Positions 21,779 through 31,312 of a stretch of 64,000 nucleotides of DNA are shown in pieces. This DNA comes from Nitrosarchaeum sp. (GTDB lineage: Archaea > Thermoproteota > Nitrososphaeria > Nitrososphaerales > Nitrosopumilaceae). Below the pieces are notes generated by a model. That model had not been told where the DNA came from. It ran no database searches and was given only the letters and a program-made list of their open reading frames with translations. The position numbers were made by a program, and so were the translations under genes. The stretch spans positions 1 to 64,000 of the forward strand of contig BGOU01000008.1 in NCBI GenBank assembly GCA_003569705.1, read 5' to 3'. Positions within the stretch are counted from its first letter, which is position 1, and each line of letters starts with the position of its first letter.

Positions 21779-22915
21779 ATGAAAATTACAGTTTCAGTTA
21801 TTAAAGCAGATGTAGGTGGAATTGGCGGACATACAAGACCAAGTGATGCATTGATAGAAGCAGTTAGAAAAACTGTCAAAAATGCTGGCGATTTATTAAT
21901 TGATCATTATATTGGATATTGTGGTGATGATGTACACATTGTCATGTCACATACACATGGAATGGATAATGATAAAATTCACAAATTAGCATGGGATGCA
22001 TTTATGGCAGGAACACAAGTTGCAAAACAAGAAGGACTTTACGGAGCAGGACAAGATCTTCTAAAGGATTCTTTTTCAGGAAATGTAAAAGGAATGGGAC
22101 CAGGTGTTGCAGAAATGGAATTTGAAGAAAGAGAAAATGAAGCATTCACAGTTATTGCTGCAGATAAAACAGAACCAGGTGCATTTAACTATCCAATTTA
22201 CAGAATGTTTGTAGATAGTTTAAGCAACACAGGACTGATTGTAAATCAATCACTTGCTAGTGGTGTGATAATTAATGTCATGGATGTAGAAGCAGGTAAA
22301 ATTGCAAAACTTTCATTGTGGGAAGATAAACCAACAATTGAGGCAGCTTTAATGTATCCAGGAAGATATGTAGTTTCAACAGTTACAACAAAACAAGGAG
22401 AACCAATTCTTGCAGCATCGACAGATAGACTGCACAACATTGCAGGAAGATATGTCGGAAAAGATGATCCAATATGTTTAATCAGAACACAAAAGAATTT
22501 TCCAGCAACAGAAGAAGTAGGTAGTGTGTTTAACAACCCACACTATGTTGCAGGAAATACAAGAGGAAGTCACAATATGCCATTAATGCCAGTAAAACTA
22601 AACTCTGCAGCATCGATCAACTTTTGCATTCCAATTGTAGAAGCACTAGTCTTTAGCATGCACCATGGAAAATTCACAGGTCCATTTGACGGATTTTCAA
22701 CACCTGATTGGGATTACATACGAGAGATCGCAACAAAAAAAGCACTTGCAATGAGAAGTCAAGGATTCATTCATCCAGCTACACTTGTTCCATCAGAATT
22801 AGAATATGCTGAAGGATACAGAGTAAGAATGGAAGTACTAGAAACCAAGATGAAGCCAGTAGAGGATTATGCAGCAAAGTCCCAAAAGAAAGAAAATTAC
22901 GAAGATCCAGATTAG
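21779..22915 (+). CDS. fbp: Fructose-1,6-bisphosphate aldolase/phosphatase (archaeal type V)
   Basis: This is a bifunctional gluconeogenic enzyme: it condenses triose phosphates and then dephosphorylates FBP. The N-terminus MKITVSVIKADVGGIGGHTR carries the conserved metal-binding Asp/His, and HIVMSHTHGMDNDKIHKLAW and DKTEPGAFNYPIYRMFVD are typical family blocks. The 378-residue length is right. It fits an autotroph that builds hexoses from CO2-fixation products. A purine-rich stretch ggggaaattagag sits 8-20 bases before the ATG. Transcribed alone. Confidence 0.96.
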   Translation: MKITVSVIKADVGGIGGHTRPSDALIEAVRKTVKNAGDLLIDHYIGYCGDDVHIVMSHTHGMDNDKIHKLAWDAFMAGTQVAKQEGLYGAGQDLLKDSFSGNVKGMGPGVAEMEFEERENEAFTVIAADKTEPGAFNYPIYRMFVDSLSNTGLIVNQSLASGVIINVMDVEAGKIAKLSLWEDKPTIEAALMYPGRYVVSTVTTKQGEPILAASTDRLHNIAGRYVGKDDPICLIRTQKNFPATEEVGSVFNNPHYVAGNTRGSHNMPLMPVKLNSAASINFCIPIVEALVFSMHHGKFTGPFDGFSTPDWDYIREIATKKALAMRSQGFIHPATLVPSELEYAEGYRVRMEVLETKMKPVEDYAAKSQKKENYEDPD

Positions 22916-22972
22916 AAAAAAGATCACATATGAGAAATAGTTAAAAGAAATTACATCGTACCAAAATCACCC

Positions 22973-23383
22973 ATGCGATTAATCTTGAAGATTTTCGATT
23001 GGAAGACATACATTTTCACAGTTGTAGCAGTAATTTCATTTTCAAATTTTATGGCAGTATTATTTGGACAAACTATACCGGGAATATTTGTGACATTTTT
23101 TAGATATGCAAGTGAAGTAATAATTTTAGGGGCTGTGTTTTTATTTGCACTATCATGGCTCTTAAAGGCAAGGCCACACAATCGTCCAAAGAGCTATTCA
23201 ATAGTAGTCTTTGATGTGTATGGAAGAAAAAGTGAGATAGTGGACATACGTACTGAATTTAAGACTCACGATGTGGCTTGGAGCTTTATGAAACAGTACA
23301 AAAAATCATATCCACTATACAATTTTGCCATGGTATCAAAACTTTCAAAATCAGACAAGCCAACAATTTTTAGATATATCTAA
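22973..23383 (+). CDS. Small two-helix membrane protein
   Basis: This 136-residue protein has two hydrophobic helices (about residues 13-33 and 42-65) separated by a short loop with a Gly/Pro. The basic RPHNRPKS then leads to a soluble C-terminal domain (about 75-136: SIVVFDVYGRKSEIVDIRTE, YKKSYPLYNFAMVSKL). No family is recognised. The ligase gene follows after 55 bases, so it may share its transcript. Confidence 0.6.
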   Translation: MRLILKIFDWKTYIFTVVAVISFSNFMAVLFGQTIPGIFVTFFRYASEVIILGAVFLFALSWLLKARPHNRPKSYSIVVFDVYGRKSEIVDIRTEFKTHDVAWSFMKQYKKSYPLYNFAMVSKLSKSDKPTIFRYI

Positions 23384-23438
23384 AAATTAAGATAAACAAG
23401 ATTCAGACTTTTATTCAGGATGGTATAATAGAACTAGA

Positions 23439-25211
23439 GTGGAGTTTTCTATTCTAGCTGACGCATTCAGTAAAATGGAATCAACTACAAAGAGACTAGA
23501 GCTAACACAACACCTAGTGGAATTATTTGAAAAGACACCACAAGATGTGATTTCAAGAATTGTTTATCTCTTACAAGGAAAATTAAGACCAGATTTTGAA
23601 GGAATCGAATTAGGAGTTGCAGAAAGACTAGCAATAAGAGCAATAGCAAAATCAGCAGGATCAGATAATGCCGAGAAAAATATCGAATCAGAATATAGAA
23701 AAAGTGGGGATTTGGGACACGCAGCATCCAAAATTTTAGAGCAAAAAGAGCAAACTACATTCATGGTTCAAGATATCACAGTTGAGCGAGTCTATGAAAA
23801 CTTGTTTACGATTGCAAAACTAGAAGGCTCAAAGACTCAAGATAGAAAGATGAAATACATTTCAGGATTGCTCAATGACGCAAGTCCGGTTGAAGCTAAA
23901 TTTATTCTAAAGATTTTACTTGGCACACTTCGATTAGGAGTTGCTGAAAATACAGTTATGGATGCACTTGCCATTGCATTTACAGGCAATAAAGAAAACA
24001 GAAAAATTTTAGAATATGCATATAATGTATCAAGTGATCTAGGAAAGGTTGCAGAAACTATTGCAAGCAAAGGACTTGCAGGGATTGAAGGATTTGAAAT
24101 TAATTTATTTAATCCCATACGACCAATGCTAGCAGACAGAGTAAAAAGTGAAGAAGAGGCAATTGAAAAACTAGGAATCAAGTTTGCTGCAGAATACAAA
24201 CTAGATGGAGAACGGGTTCAACTACACATTGAGGGAGAGAAGGTAGTATTATTTTCAAGAAGCTTGGAAAATATTACAAGTTATTATCCAGACATTGTAG
24301 AAAAAATTCCAAAAGCAATTCAAGCACACAAAGTAATTTTAGAAGCAGAGGCAGTTGCAATAAATGAAAACACTGGTGAGTTTTTACCATTCCAAGAATT
24401 AATGCATCGAAGAAGAAAATATCAGGTGGAAAAAGCAGTGTCACAGTATCCAATAACGGTAAACTTTTTTGATGTGTTGTATCATGATGGAAAAAGTTGT
24501 TTAGAGTTAGAATACAGCGAAAGAAGAAATCTTTTAGAAAAAATTGTAAAACAAGACGACTTTGCAAAGCACATACCAATGAGTATCATAAACAATCAAG
24601 GAGACATTGAAGAGTTTTTGGAAAACAGCATCAACTCTGGATGTGAAGGAGTGATGTTAAAGATGCTAGACAAGCCATATCAAGCAGGCGCACGGGGAAG
24701 TTATTGGTTAAAACTAAAACGAGAATACCAAAATGAATTGGGCGACAGTCTTGACTTGGTAGTAATTGGCGCATTTTTTGGAAAGGGTAGACGAACTGGA
24801 AAATATGGAACCTTGCTTTTAGCTTCATACGATTATGACACGGATACATTTACAAGCATATGCAAGGTGGGAACGGGGTTTACAGATGAGGACCTGGATC
24901 AACTATATCAGATTCTATCAGATAAAGTAACAATAAAGAAAAATCCAAGAATAGACAGCGAGATGGAAGCAGATGTATGGTTTGAGCCAGAGCTAGTAAT
25001 TGAAGTAGTGGCATCTGAGATAACTCTGAGTCCCATACACAAGGCAGCAAGAAATGAAATTAGAAAAGATACTGGACTGGCACTGAGATTTCCAAAGTTT
25101 ACTGGAAAAATAAGACTGGAAAAAGATGCAGAAGATGCATCAACTAATGAAGAGGTAATGACACTATTCAAAGGACAGAAAAAAGTAGCTCATGACAAAA
25201 ATTTAATGTAA
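23439..25211 (+). CDS. lig: ATP-dependent DNA ligase
   Basis: This 590-residue replicative ligase seals nicks in Okazaki fragments and repair intermediates. It has an N-terminal helical DNA-binding domain, then the adenylation domain with motif I YKLDGERVQ (adenylated Lys 254), motif III near VILEAEAVAIN, motif IV EGVMLKML, motif V WLKLKRE and the C-terminal OB fold with motif VI-like ALRFPKFTGKIRLEKD. GTG start. A typical archaeal Lig with no truncation. Confidence 0.96.
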   Translation: MEFSILADAFSKMESTTKRLELTQHLVELFEKTPQDVISRIVYLLQGKLRPDFEGIELGVAERLAIRAIAKSAGSDNAEKNIESEYRKSGDLGHAASKILEQKEQTTFMVQDITVERVYENLFTIAKLEGSKTQDRKMKYISGLLNDASPVEAKFILKILLGTLRLGVAENTVMDALAIAFTGNKENRKILEYAYNVSSDLGKVAETIASKGLAGIEGFEINLFNPIRPMLADRVKSEEEAIEKLGIKFAAEYKLDGERVQLHIEGEKVVLFSRSLENITSYYPDIVEKIPKAIQAHKVILEAEAVAINENTGEFLPFQELMHRRRKYQVEKAVSQYPITVNFFDVLYHDGKSCLELEYSERRNLLEKIVKQDDFAKHIPMSIINNQGDIEEFLENSINSGCEGVMLKMLDKPYQAGARGSYWLKLKREYQNELGDSLDLVVIGAFFGKGRRTGKYGTLLLASYDYDTDTFTSICKVGTGFTDEDLDQLYQILSDKVTIKKNPRIDSEMEADVWFEPELVIEVVASEITLSPIHKAARNEIRKDTGLALRFPKFTGKIRLEKDAEDASTNEEVMTLFKGQKKVAHDKNLM

Positions 25212-25279
25212 TTTACGCGCAAAAATTACAACAAATCATAGAGGATTTAAATTACCTGAGTATGTTTTGAAATTTAGAT

Positions 25280-25933
25280 ATGTATAGCGGAGAGCTTGAA
25301 GTTCAAGCAAAAAGAAAGGCTATAGCAGTTTTACAAGACGAAATCAACAGAATCTTAAACGCAGCCAGAGAACTTGCAACACTACCAGACCTGATGATGA
25401 AAAAAGACAAGACAGGTATCAAAAATGCACTGGAGCAAATATCAACTATCGAAGAAGAAGTAGAAAATCTTAGAAGAAAAATTACTAGAGAAGTAGCTGA
25501 CGTGGGAGGTTTAATCATGAACAGAGAAAATCTTCTAAACACAGCATACACAATGGATGAGATTGCAGGTTACATCACCGGAATAGCATTCAAACTTTCC
25601 AACATCAAGATAACTACATTGAAAAGCGCAAATCTGGACGGAGATATTACAACGTTGATAGAGTTGGTAGTAGACGAAGTTTACAAACTAAATGAAATCA
25701 TACGTAGTCTAAACACCAATACTGCTAATGCAATTGAACTAGCACAAGAAACACAAAAAATAGAACGTGAAATAGACGTCAAATACAGACAAGCAACAAT
25801 CAAACTTTTATCAGGAGTTACAAACATGAAAGAATTATTGCTGATAAAAGATGTAATTGAGGGAATTGAAGAAATGTCAGACAAATGTCAACGTGTCTCA
25901 GATTCTTTCATACTATTAGCATTGAGTCTATAA
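25280..25933 (+). CDS. PhoU-like DUF47 protein
   Basis: This 217-residue all-helical protein of the DUF47/TIGR00153 group is related to the phosphate-signalling protein PhoU. Helices with E/D-rich patterns are visible: LEQISTIEEEVENLRRKITR and IEGIEEMSDKCQRVSDSFIL. In other organisms DUF47 proteins pair with PiT-type phosphate transporters; no such partner is next to it here. It follows the ligase after about 68 bases on the same strand. Confidence 0.8.
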   Translation: MYSGELEVQAKRKAIAVLQDEINRILNAARELATLPDLMMKKDKTGIKNALEQISTIEEEVENLRRKITREVADVGGLIMNRENLLNTAYTMDEIAGYITGIAFKLSNIKITTLKSANLDGDITTLIELVVDEVYKLNEIIRSLNTNTANAIELAQETQKIEREIDVKYRQATIKLLSGVTNMKELLLIKDVIEGIEEMSDKCQRVSDSFILLALSL

Positions 25934-26168
25934 AACCACCACCCCATCTTTTTACTTTAAAATTTTTATCTTATTTTATAAATAAAATCAGCCACAACCA
26001 ACATAGATTGTCTCAAAAAAATGACATCACTTGAAAAAGATATCAGAAAAGCAAGTAGAAAAAATTAAACAGAGAATAATTGTGGCTTGTGAGAATGACT
26101 CTAGTCATACAAAAAAGTTATGCACTAAGTAGAGAATTCATATACGCAAGTTATTTTAAAAAAACTAG
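25934..26168. other. Intergenic, one very short frame
   Basis: The stretch is AT-rich with one 15-codon basic frame (26021-26068) that cannot be told from chance. The promoter of the endonuclease gene is expected in its last 40 bases. Confidence 0.4.
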
Positions 26169-26705
26169 ATGAGAGCAGAACTAATTGAAAATAGAATCAT
26201 TGTATGGAATATTGAAGACTCACGCAAATTATTTAGTCATGGATATTACGGTAAACCAATTGGAATTCCAAAACCAAAGCCTGAAGAAATCAACGTCCCA
26301 TTAATCTTAGACCTTATCGAAGGACTGTACTTACTTGAGAATAAAAAAATTACCATCTACAAATTAAATCAAAAGATAGCAGTTGAAGAGATGACAGAAT
26401 TATGTAAAAAAGAATATCATGATTTTGATAAAAAATATCTAGTGTACAAAAACTTTCGAGATAAAGGATATGTGATTAACCCGGGAATAAAATTTGGATG
26501 TGATTTTGCAGTGTATGAAAAAGGACCAGGTATTGATCATGCACCATTTTTAATTCAGGTGTATAATAGAAGCGATTACATCACATCGACTGGAATTGTT
26601 CTAGCAGGAAGACTGGCAACTACAGTAAGAAAGCAATTCATCTTGGCAATACCAAGAGGAAAAGATAAAGTTGATTTTCTTGCACTTGATTGGTGGAAAG
26701 CTTAG
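26169..26705 (+). CDS. endA: tRNA-splicing endonuclease
   Basis: This 178-residue enzyme cuts introns from tRNA and the bulge-helix-bulge stems of pre-rRNA. The C-terminal catalytic domain shows the triad: Tyr in FAVYEKGPG (Y116), His in GIDHAPFLIQ (H124) and Lys in TVRKQFILAIP (K155). The YLVYKNFRDKGYVINPGIKF segment is family hallmark. Length matches the compact homo-oligomeric archaeal class. Its likely substrates include the rRNA processing stems seen at 5.7-10.4 kb. It converges with the hypothetical gene at 26702. Confidence 0.93.
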   Translation: MRAELIENRIIVWNIEDSRKLFSHGYYGKPIGIPKPKPEEINVPLILDLIEGLYLLENKKITIYKLNQKIAVEEMTELCKKEYHDFDKKYLVYKNFRDKGYVINPGIKFGCDFAVYEKGPGIDHAPFLIQVYNRSDYITSTGIVLAGRLATTVRKQFILAIPRGKDKVDFLALDWWKA

Positions 26706-27082
26706 ATTTTTTTTATGTGTCCGGCTATTCTATCATAAATCTCAAAGAGTTCTTTTGTAATTCCAAATTCAACGTGATTCTTCCATTTATTTCGAATTCG
26801 AATGGCACCATCAGTTGGCTCTACGTATATGGTAGCGTCATGTATTGATTGTTTAGCAATCATTTCATTTAGTGGGCTATCTTCATTTAACTTTCTTGCA
26901 AGACTGCCACTACCATCCCATTCCACTTTAAGAATTTTTTTTGATGAAAAATGCCCCTTTGTTGTAAGTTTGGTTCTAGCGACGTAGTTTACTATTCCCT
27001 GTTCAGTTTCCTTTCTAACAATAAAATGTGCTTGGTATCTATCAAGTGCTCCCCATGGCATTGGATTTGTGTCTTGCATCAT
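26702..27082 (-). CDS. Hypothetical protein
   Basis: This 126-residue soluble protein has no motif I recognise. It is Trp-containing with a mixed alpha/beta pattern (AHFIVRKETEQGIVNYVART, KKILKVEWDGSGSLARKL). Its ATG overlaps the stop of the upstream gene at 27082, so the two minus-strand genes are translationally linked. Confidence 0.6.
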   Translation of the reverse strand: MMQDTNPMPWGALDRYQAHFIVRKETEQGIVNYVARTKLTTKGHFSSKKILKVEWDGSGSLARKLNEDSPLNEMIAKQSIHDATIYVEPTDGAIRIRNKWKNHVEFGITKELFEIYDRIAGHIKKI

Positions 27083-27318
27083 TATCCCTTTTGAATAATT
27101 TGAATCACGTCAATATTTGAATTCGTAAGATCAAGACAACCTTTGTTTGTTACCATTCTAGGTGTTTGAGAAAAATATCTACTGTAATAATCACCTTTTT
27201 CAACATCATCAGTTCCAATTTGTTTGGATTTAGAATCAACTCCGATCTTTTTTAGCATATCAGAGAATTTCTCAGGCCATGATTGTAAGACAAATGTGTC
27301 TAATTCTGAATCATGCAT
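27082..27318 (-). CDS. Hypothetical protein
   Basis: The protein has about 78 residues if started at MHDSELDTFVLQSWPEKFSD (ATG 27318), preferred to the upstream Met that adds the hydrophobic MWVWFFVI. It is a helical, charged protein without a known motif. It shares a start/stop overlap with the following 126-residue gene and should be co-translated with it. Confidence 0.55.
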   Translation of the reverse strand: MHDSELDTFVLQSWPEKFSDMLKKIGVDSKSKQIGTDDVEKGDYYSRYFSQTPRMVTNKGCLDLTNSNIDVIQIIQKG

Positions 27319-27412
27319 AATTACAAAAAACCACACCCACAAATAAAGATATCAAGAAAATATTTGTCTCAGAGATCAATCCAATTAAATAATACAAAAG
27401 TATTGTAGGTCT

Positions 27413-29191
27413 ATGCTAAAATTTCAGAATAAAGTTGCCCTAGTAACAGGCAGTGGAACTGGAATAGGACAAGCCATCGCTAAAAAATTTATTGAAAATG
27501 GTGCCAGTGTGATCATTCTAGGTAGAAGACGAGAACCATTGGAAGAAACATCAATAATGCTAAAAGAAATAATTTCCAAAGTAAACAGTGGTGCCACGGT
27601 AAGAATTTTCTCTGGTGTTGATGTTAGCGATGAGATTGGAATTAATGACATGTTTGATACACTAAATAAAGAAAACGTCACGGTCGATTATGTAATTAAT
27701 AATGCAGGTGTTTCAGGACCTGTCACATGTTTTGCAAATGCGCCATTAGATGAATTCAAAAGTACTGTAGATATTCACTTGACTGGAACATTTTGGGGTT
27801 CAGTTCAAGCATTAAAAGTAATGAAAGAAAATGGAAAGATTGTTACAATTTCAACATTTTTCACAGAAGAAAGGCCGCTAGAGCAAAGACCATACAGATT
27901 CAGAAGTCCATACACTGCATCACAGGGTGCAAAAAACAGACTAGTAGAGGCAATGTCTTGGGAATTGACAGATAAAAAAATTATATCAATTGGAACAAAT
28001 CCAGGTCCAGTTCATTCAGATAGAATTTACAAAACAGTTTATCCAAAAGCGGCAGCAGAATTTTTACGAGTAAGTGGTTTTGAAGATTTGACACCAATTC
28101 AAGTTGATGCTGCAAACAAAGAGATACTACCATTATTGGGCGAAGAGCAAAGTATAGTCAAAGATGGAATTTCAAAAGCTGCACAAAAACTAGCAAAAGA
28201 TAATGGGAAAGACATTACAAAACTAACTGCAACACTTGTCAATTTATTAAATAAAATTCAAAGCATTGCAGAAAAAGTTCAAAACAATACATCACACATG
28301 ATTGCAGACCAGCAATTCTTATCACAAGGACAAGTTGCAGAATCTGTTTTGAATCTATGTGATGATGAGATTGCAAAAATTCTAAACGGTAAAATAATTC
28401 CAGGAGACAGAGTATTTTATCCAGTTAAACCATATATTGGCACCACTACACCTGGCGTACACCAGCCAAACTTCACTGGAAGATCAATAGTATTCACAGT
28501 TGATGCGACTGAAAAATCAGATGCGCAAAGGGTGGAATATCTAGCACAGCATGTTATAAAAAATGGCGGCAAAGTTGCATGCTTTATTTCTGAATCAACT
28601 CCAAAAGAATTACAAGAATACATTAGCTCAAAATTCCATTCTCACATAGTAAATCTCAAGAATCCAGATGAGGTTCAGAAATGGCTAAACACTGCAAAGA
28701 CCAACATAGGCAGCATCCTAGCAGTAATCCACATCACAGGAAGACTGCCAAACATTGCAAAACTAACAGAATTATCAAGGGCAAAATGGCAAGAGTTAAT
28801 TGAAAAATTCATTACAACCCCTGCCATTGTAGGGCAAAGAACATTGGAGCAGTTTGTTCCAGGTGGAGACAAAGACCCCAGACTATACAAAGATGCAAAG
28901 GGTGCCATGATGATAATTGGTCCAGATTTACCAACAGGTGCCAAAGTCACAGGATTGCAAAGAGCCCAAGTAGAAGTATTTCGCGGAGCACTAAGACCAT
29001 TTACAACTACAGTGAATCAAGAACTAAGCGATGTTCTTGGCTCAAAGATTAGAATATTCACAGTATTTCCAGGATCAATTACTGGAGTAGAGCCAAACAA
29101 TGAAAGAATTGCTCAGGCATTAAACTTTCTAGTATCAGATAATGCTGCAGATTCATCCGAAGTTACATTTTGTGTTGATGAATCAAGATAA
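27413..29191 (+). CDS. Tandem short-chain dehydrogenase/reductase-like protein
   Basis: This 592-residue protein has two SDR-like halves. The first (1-260) has the nucleotide motif TGSGTGIG, NNAG (97-100), Ser 147 in VTISTFF and Tyr 167 in SPYTASQGAK. The usual YxxxK lysine is Gln 171. The second half (about 350-592) keeps the Rossmann outline but has no YxxxK at all. The architecture and several blocks resemble the N-terminal half of Chloroflexus malonyl-CoA reductase, which makes 3-hydroxypropionate from malonate semialdehyde. That would fit the cycle of this lineage, but the lost lysines make activity doubtful. The hotdog gene follows after 2 bases. Confidence 0.75.
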   Translation: MLKFQNKVALVTGSGTGIGQAIAKKFIENGASVIILGRRREPLEETSIMLKEIISKVNSGATVRIFSGVDVSDEIGINDMFDTLNKENVTVDYVINNAGVSGPVTCFANAPLDEFKSTVDIHLTGTFWGSVQALKVMKENGKIVTISTFFTEERPLEQRPYRFRSPYTASQGAKNRLVEAMSWELTDKKIISIGTNPGPVHSDRIYKTVYPKAAAEFLRVSGFEDLTPIQVDAANKEILPLLGEEQSIVKDGISKAAQKLAKDNGKDITKLTATLVNLLNKIQSIAEKVQNNTSHMIADQQFLSQGQVAESVLNLCDDEIAKILNGKIIPGDRVFYPVKPYIGTTTPGVHQPNFTGRSIVFTVDATEKSDAQRVEYLAQHVIKNGGKVACFISESTPKELQEYISSKFHSHIVNLKNPDEVQKWLNTAKTNIGSILAVIHITGRLPNIAKLTELSRAKWQELIEKFITTPAIVGQRTLEQFVPGGDKDPRLYKDAKGAMMIIGPDLPTGAKVTGLQRAQVEVFRGALRPFTTTVNQELSDVLGSKIRIFTVFPGSITGVEPNNERIAQALNFLVSDNAADSSEVTFCVDESR

Positions 29192-29193
29192 GG

Positions 29194-29643
29194 ATGAAAA
29201 AATTCTCAGAGATCAAAGTAGGAGATGAATTTTTTTCCACATGCAGTATTTCAGAAAAAGAATTGGCAGAATATCTAAAATTTTCTAGAATAAAAAATGC
29301 ATTTTTAGAAGATACTCAAAAAACAAAACAAGAACTAGTTTCAGGCAGAGCCATCCTATCAAGAATTGAGGGGGAGTTTACCAGACTGAGTCAAATTTAC
29401 GGAAATCACATAATATTTCTCGGAACGGATGGAGATTCAGAGTGGGAAAATAAAAGTACCAGATTTCTAAAGCCATTATACACAGATGAGGTATTAAAAA
29501 TAAAATGCACCGTTTCTGCAAAAGAAGACATCGATGATGAATTTGGAAAAATTGCAATAAATTATGAAGGAACAAAACAAGAAGGGGAGATAGTTGTACT
29601 ATCAAAGAGAAACTGGTATCGAATTAAAAAATCAATATCTTAA
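29194..29643 (+). CDS. MaoC-like hotdog-fold protein
   Basis: This 149-residue protein begins KKFSEIKVGDEFFSTCSISE, the standard opening of MaoC/hydratase hotdog domains. It then has a helix-rich insert and the final strands (TRFLKPLYTDEVLKIKCTVS, GEIVVLSKRNWYRI). The family's catalytic D-x-N-P-x-H is not visible, so enzymatic hydration is doubtful. The two-base gap to the tandem-SDR gene indicates one operon, suggesting a shared acyl-type substrate. Confidence 0.65.
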   Translation: MKKFSEIKVGDEFFSTCSISEKELAEYLKFSRIKNAFLEDTQKTKQELVSGRAILSRIEGEFTRLSQIYGNHIIFLGTDGDSEWENKSTRFLKPLYTDEVLKIKCTVSAKEDIDDEFGKIAINYEGTKQEGEIVVLSKRNWYRIKKSIS

Positions 29644-29811
29644 ATCATAACATCTAATTAATTTTAAGTTGCATTCACAATTATTTCTTTTTCCACATTT
29701 AGGACAATTACAATCACAGAGTAATAACGAGGCATCACATCCATTGCATTTGGTATACTCTGCAAAATCCTCTCTCATCAGAATATCATACAACATGATG
29801 AAAAATAAATG
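29632..29811 (-). CDS. Cys-rich small metal-binding protein
   Basis: The likely start MLYDILMREDFAEYTKCNGC or the later MREDF gives 50-55 residues; a longer frame with a hydrophobic lead reaches 29871. Eight Cys are arranged as CNGC, CDCNCPKC and CEC, enough for one or two zinc sites or an Fe-S site. It converges with the hotdog gene, overlapping by about 12 bp. Function unknown. Confidence 0.5.
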   Translation of the reverse strand, partial: HLFFIMLYDILMREDFAEYTKCNGCDASLLLCDCNCPKCGKRNNCECNLKLIRCYDLRY

Positions 29812-29871
29812 TGAAATTAATATTCTTAAAATTTGTTCAATATTTTCAATTATTATGATACATTTGTTCAT

Positions 29872-30181
29872 ATTTTATACAATAGACAATAAATTCCATC
29901 TACACAAAAATATACTATGAATGATAAAGAAAAAGACAGAAAAAAATTCAGAGCAAAACTAGCCAAGGGCGAAGTTATGGAATTTACTTGAAAATAGCAT
30001 AACACGTATTTAGAAAATTTAAAAATCACATTCTAAAATAATCAATATTCAAAGTTTTTTGTCTATGATTAAAAGAAAACGTACTTTTAGAACAAAAAAC
30101 AACAGAAATTTCTACAAAAATAGATTTCAAATTATTTGTTTTATCAAATATCGTCAATGGAATACAAAATGTTGGAAAAAA
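29872..30181. other. Intergenic, one possible 24-residue frame
   Basis: An ATG frame at 29917-29991 would encode a short basic peptide starting MNDKEKDRKKFRAKLAKGE. No other gene is seen. The remainder is AT-rich and includes the 3' end of uspA. Confidence 0.35.
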
Positions 30182-30604
30182 TTATTTGATCAGATATACA
30201 GGTATCTTTGATTTGTGCAAGACGTAATTCGATACGCTTCCCAACATTTCTCCGGTAGCAGACCCAGAACCAGTAGTACTCATAACTATATCATCAAATT
30301 TTCCACTTTGTGATAGTTTTATTATTTCATGACTTGGGGAGCCTCTAATTATTTTTGTCTTGAATTGAACATTTTTGTTTCCAGCATGTTTTGATGCTTT
30401 TTTTAAAACAATGTCAGATTCATAAGCAATCTGTTCATCTATTGCTTTTGTTCTAGGTCCTCCCTCCTTGATAACATGAGGTATTACGTTAAGACATGTA
30501 ACTTCACCATGTGTAAAACCTGCCAAAGTCAATGCCCGATCTAATGCTTCAAATGATTTTTTTGACCCGTCAATAGGAACCAAAATTTTATGTAACTTAT
30601 CCAC
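30182..30604 (-). CDS. Universal stress protein (UspA family)
   Basis: About 140 residues from GTG 30604 (DKLHKILVPIDGSKKSFEAL). A longer start at TTG 30625 adds seven residues before the family's usual 'KILVPIDGS' opening. The ATP-binding end is present: STTGSGSATGEMLGSVSNYV, matching G-x2-G-x9-G-S/T. Such proteins bind ATP and respond to stress or starvation. A paralogue's C-terminus lies at the start of the window. Confidence 0.85.
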   Translation of the reverse strand: MDKLHKILVPIDGSKKSFEALDRALTLAGFTHGEVTCLNVIPHVIKEGGPRTKAIDEQIAYESDIVLKKASKHAGNKNVQFKTKIIRGSPSHEIIKLSQSGKFDDIVMSTTGSGSATGEMLGSVSNYVLHKSKIPVYLIK

Positions 30605-30940
30605 AGCAAACGGCACAAATATCAACTATATTAATCATAATCCAAAATATCAATTTCAACATACAAGAAGTAAAACTAAATCAGATTTTAGACTGTTTTC
30701 ATAAATAATATTTTATCAAATTTTGAATTGAAATCAAATGAATCGAGTTAATTAAATTAGAAATAAAATATACAAAAATTATTTCTAACTCTTTGGTACG
30801 GGTGTTCCTTGCAGTAACATTTCAAATTAATACATTTTTTCATTTCATGATTGTACTCATAAGCCAACATTTAGATCTAGGGCCAAAAATCGAATAATTT
30901 CATAGTAATGGTTTAATGCAATAATCAGATCATTACAGCC
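30605..30940. other. AT-rich intergenic stretch
   Basis: Nothing coding is supported. It contains the uspA promoter and the region upstream of the micro-ORF at 30941. Confidence 0.4.
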
Positions 30941-31030
30941 ATGAGTCTTGATTGTAACTGTACCATCAATGATTATGGAGAATTACTCCAAGAATGTGAC
31001 GGACACAGAGAAGCTAATTTTATGAAATAG
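30941..31030 (+). CDS. 29-residue Cys-containing micro-protein
   Basis: ATG 30941 to TAG encodes a peptide beginning MSLDCNCTINDYGELLQECD and ending HREANFMK. The CxC plus a third Cys and a His give a possible metal site. The composition (acidic, no low complexity) is unlike random AT-rich sequence. Confirmation needs conservation across related genomes. Confidence 0.4.
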   Translation: MSLDCNCTINDYGELLQECDGHREANFMK

Positions 31031-31055
31031 GTTCCATCCTCTTTTGATTTTATGA

Positions 31056-31077
31056 TGCCTCCTCAAAAGTGGAGGCA
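31056..31077. other. Isolated hairpin tgcctcc/ggaggca
   Basis: A perfect 7-bp hairpin with an 8-base loop sits alone in a GC-richer patch (31050-31150) between the micro-ORF and the next gene. It could be part of a small RNA or a terminator for the micro-ORF. No T-run follows. Confidence 0.35.
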
Positions 31078-31312
31078 AATGAAATGCGTTAACTAGTTTA
31101 TGTGAGCTATTTGGCTTCCAGCTAACACCGCGAGATGTACCTGACTCAATGAGTGCACAAATACAAAACACAGTATTAAAAAATAAAGGCAAAAAAAAAT
31201 CACCAATTAGTAAACTCTTACAATATATCTCAACACAGATATAAAAAATTCATAAAATATGGCACAATATTAAAAATATTATTAATTTAGAGACAACTGT
31301 AAAGATTCAAAA

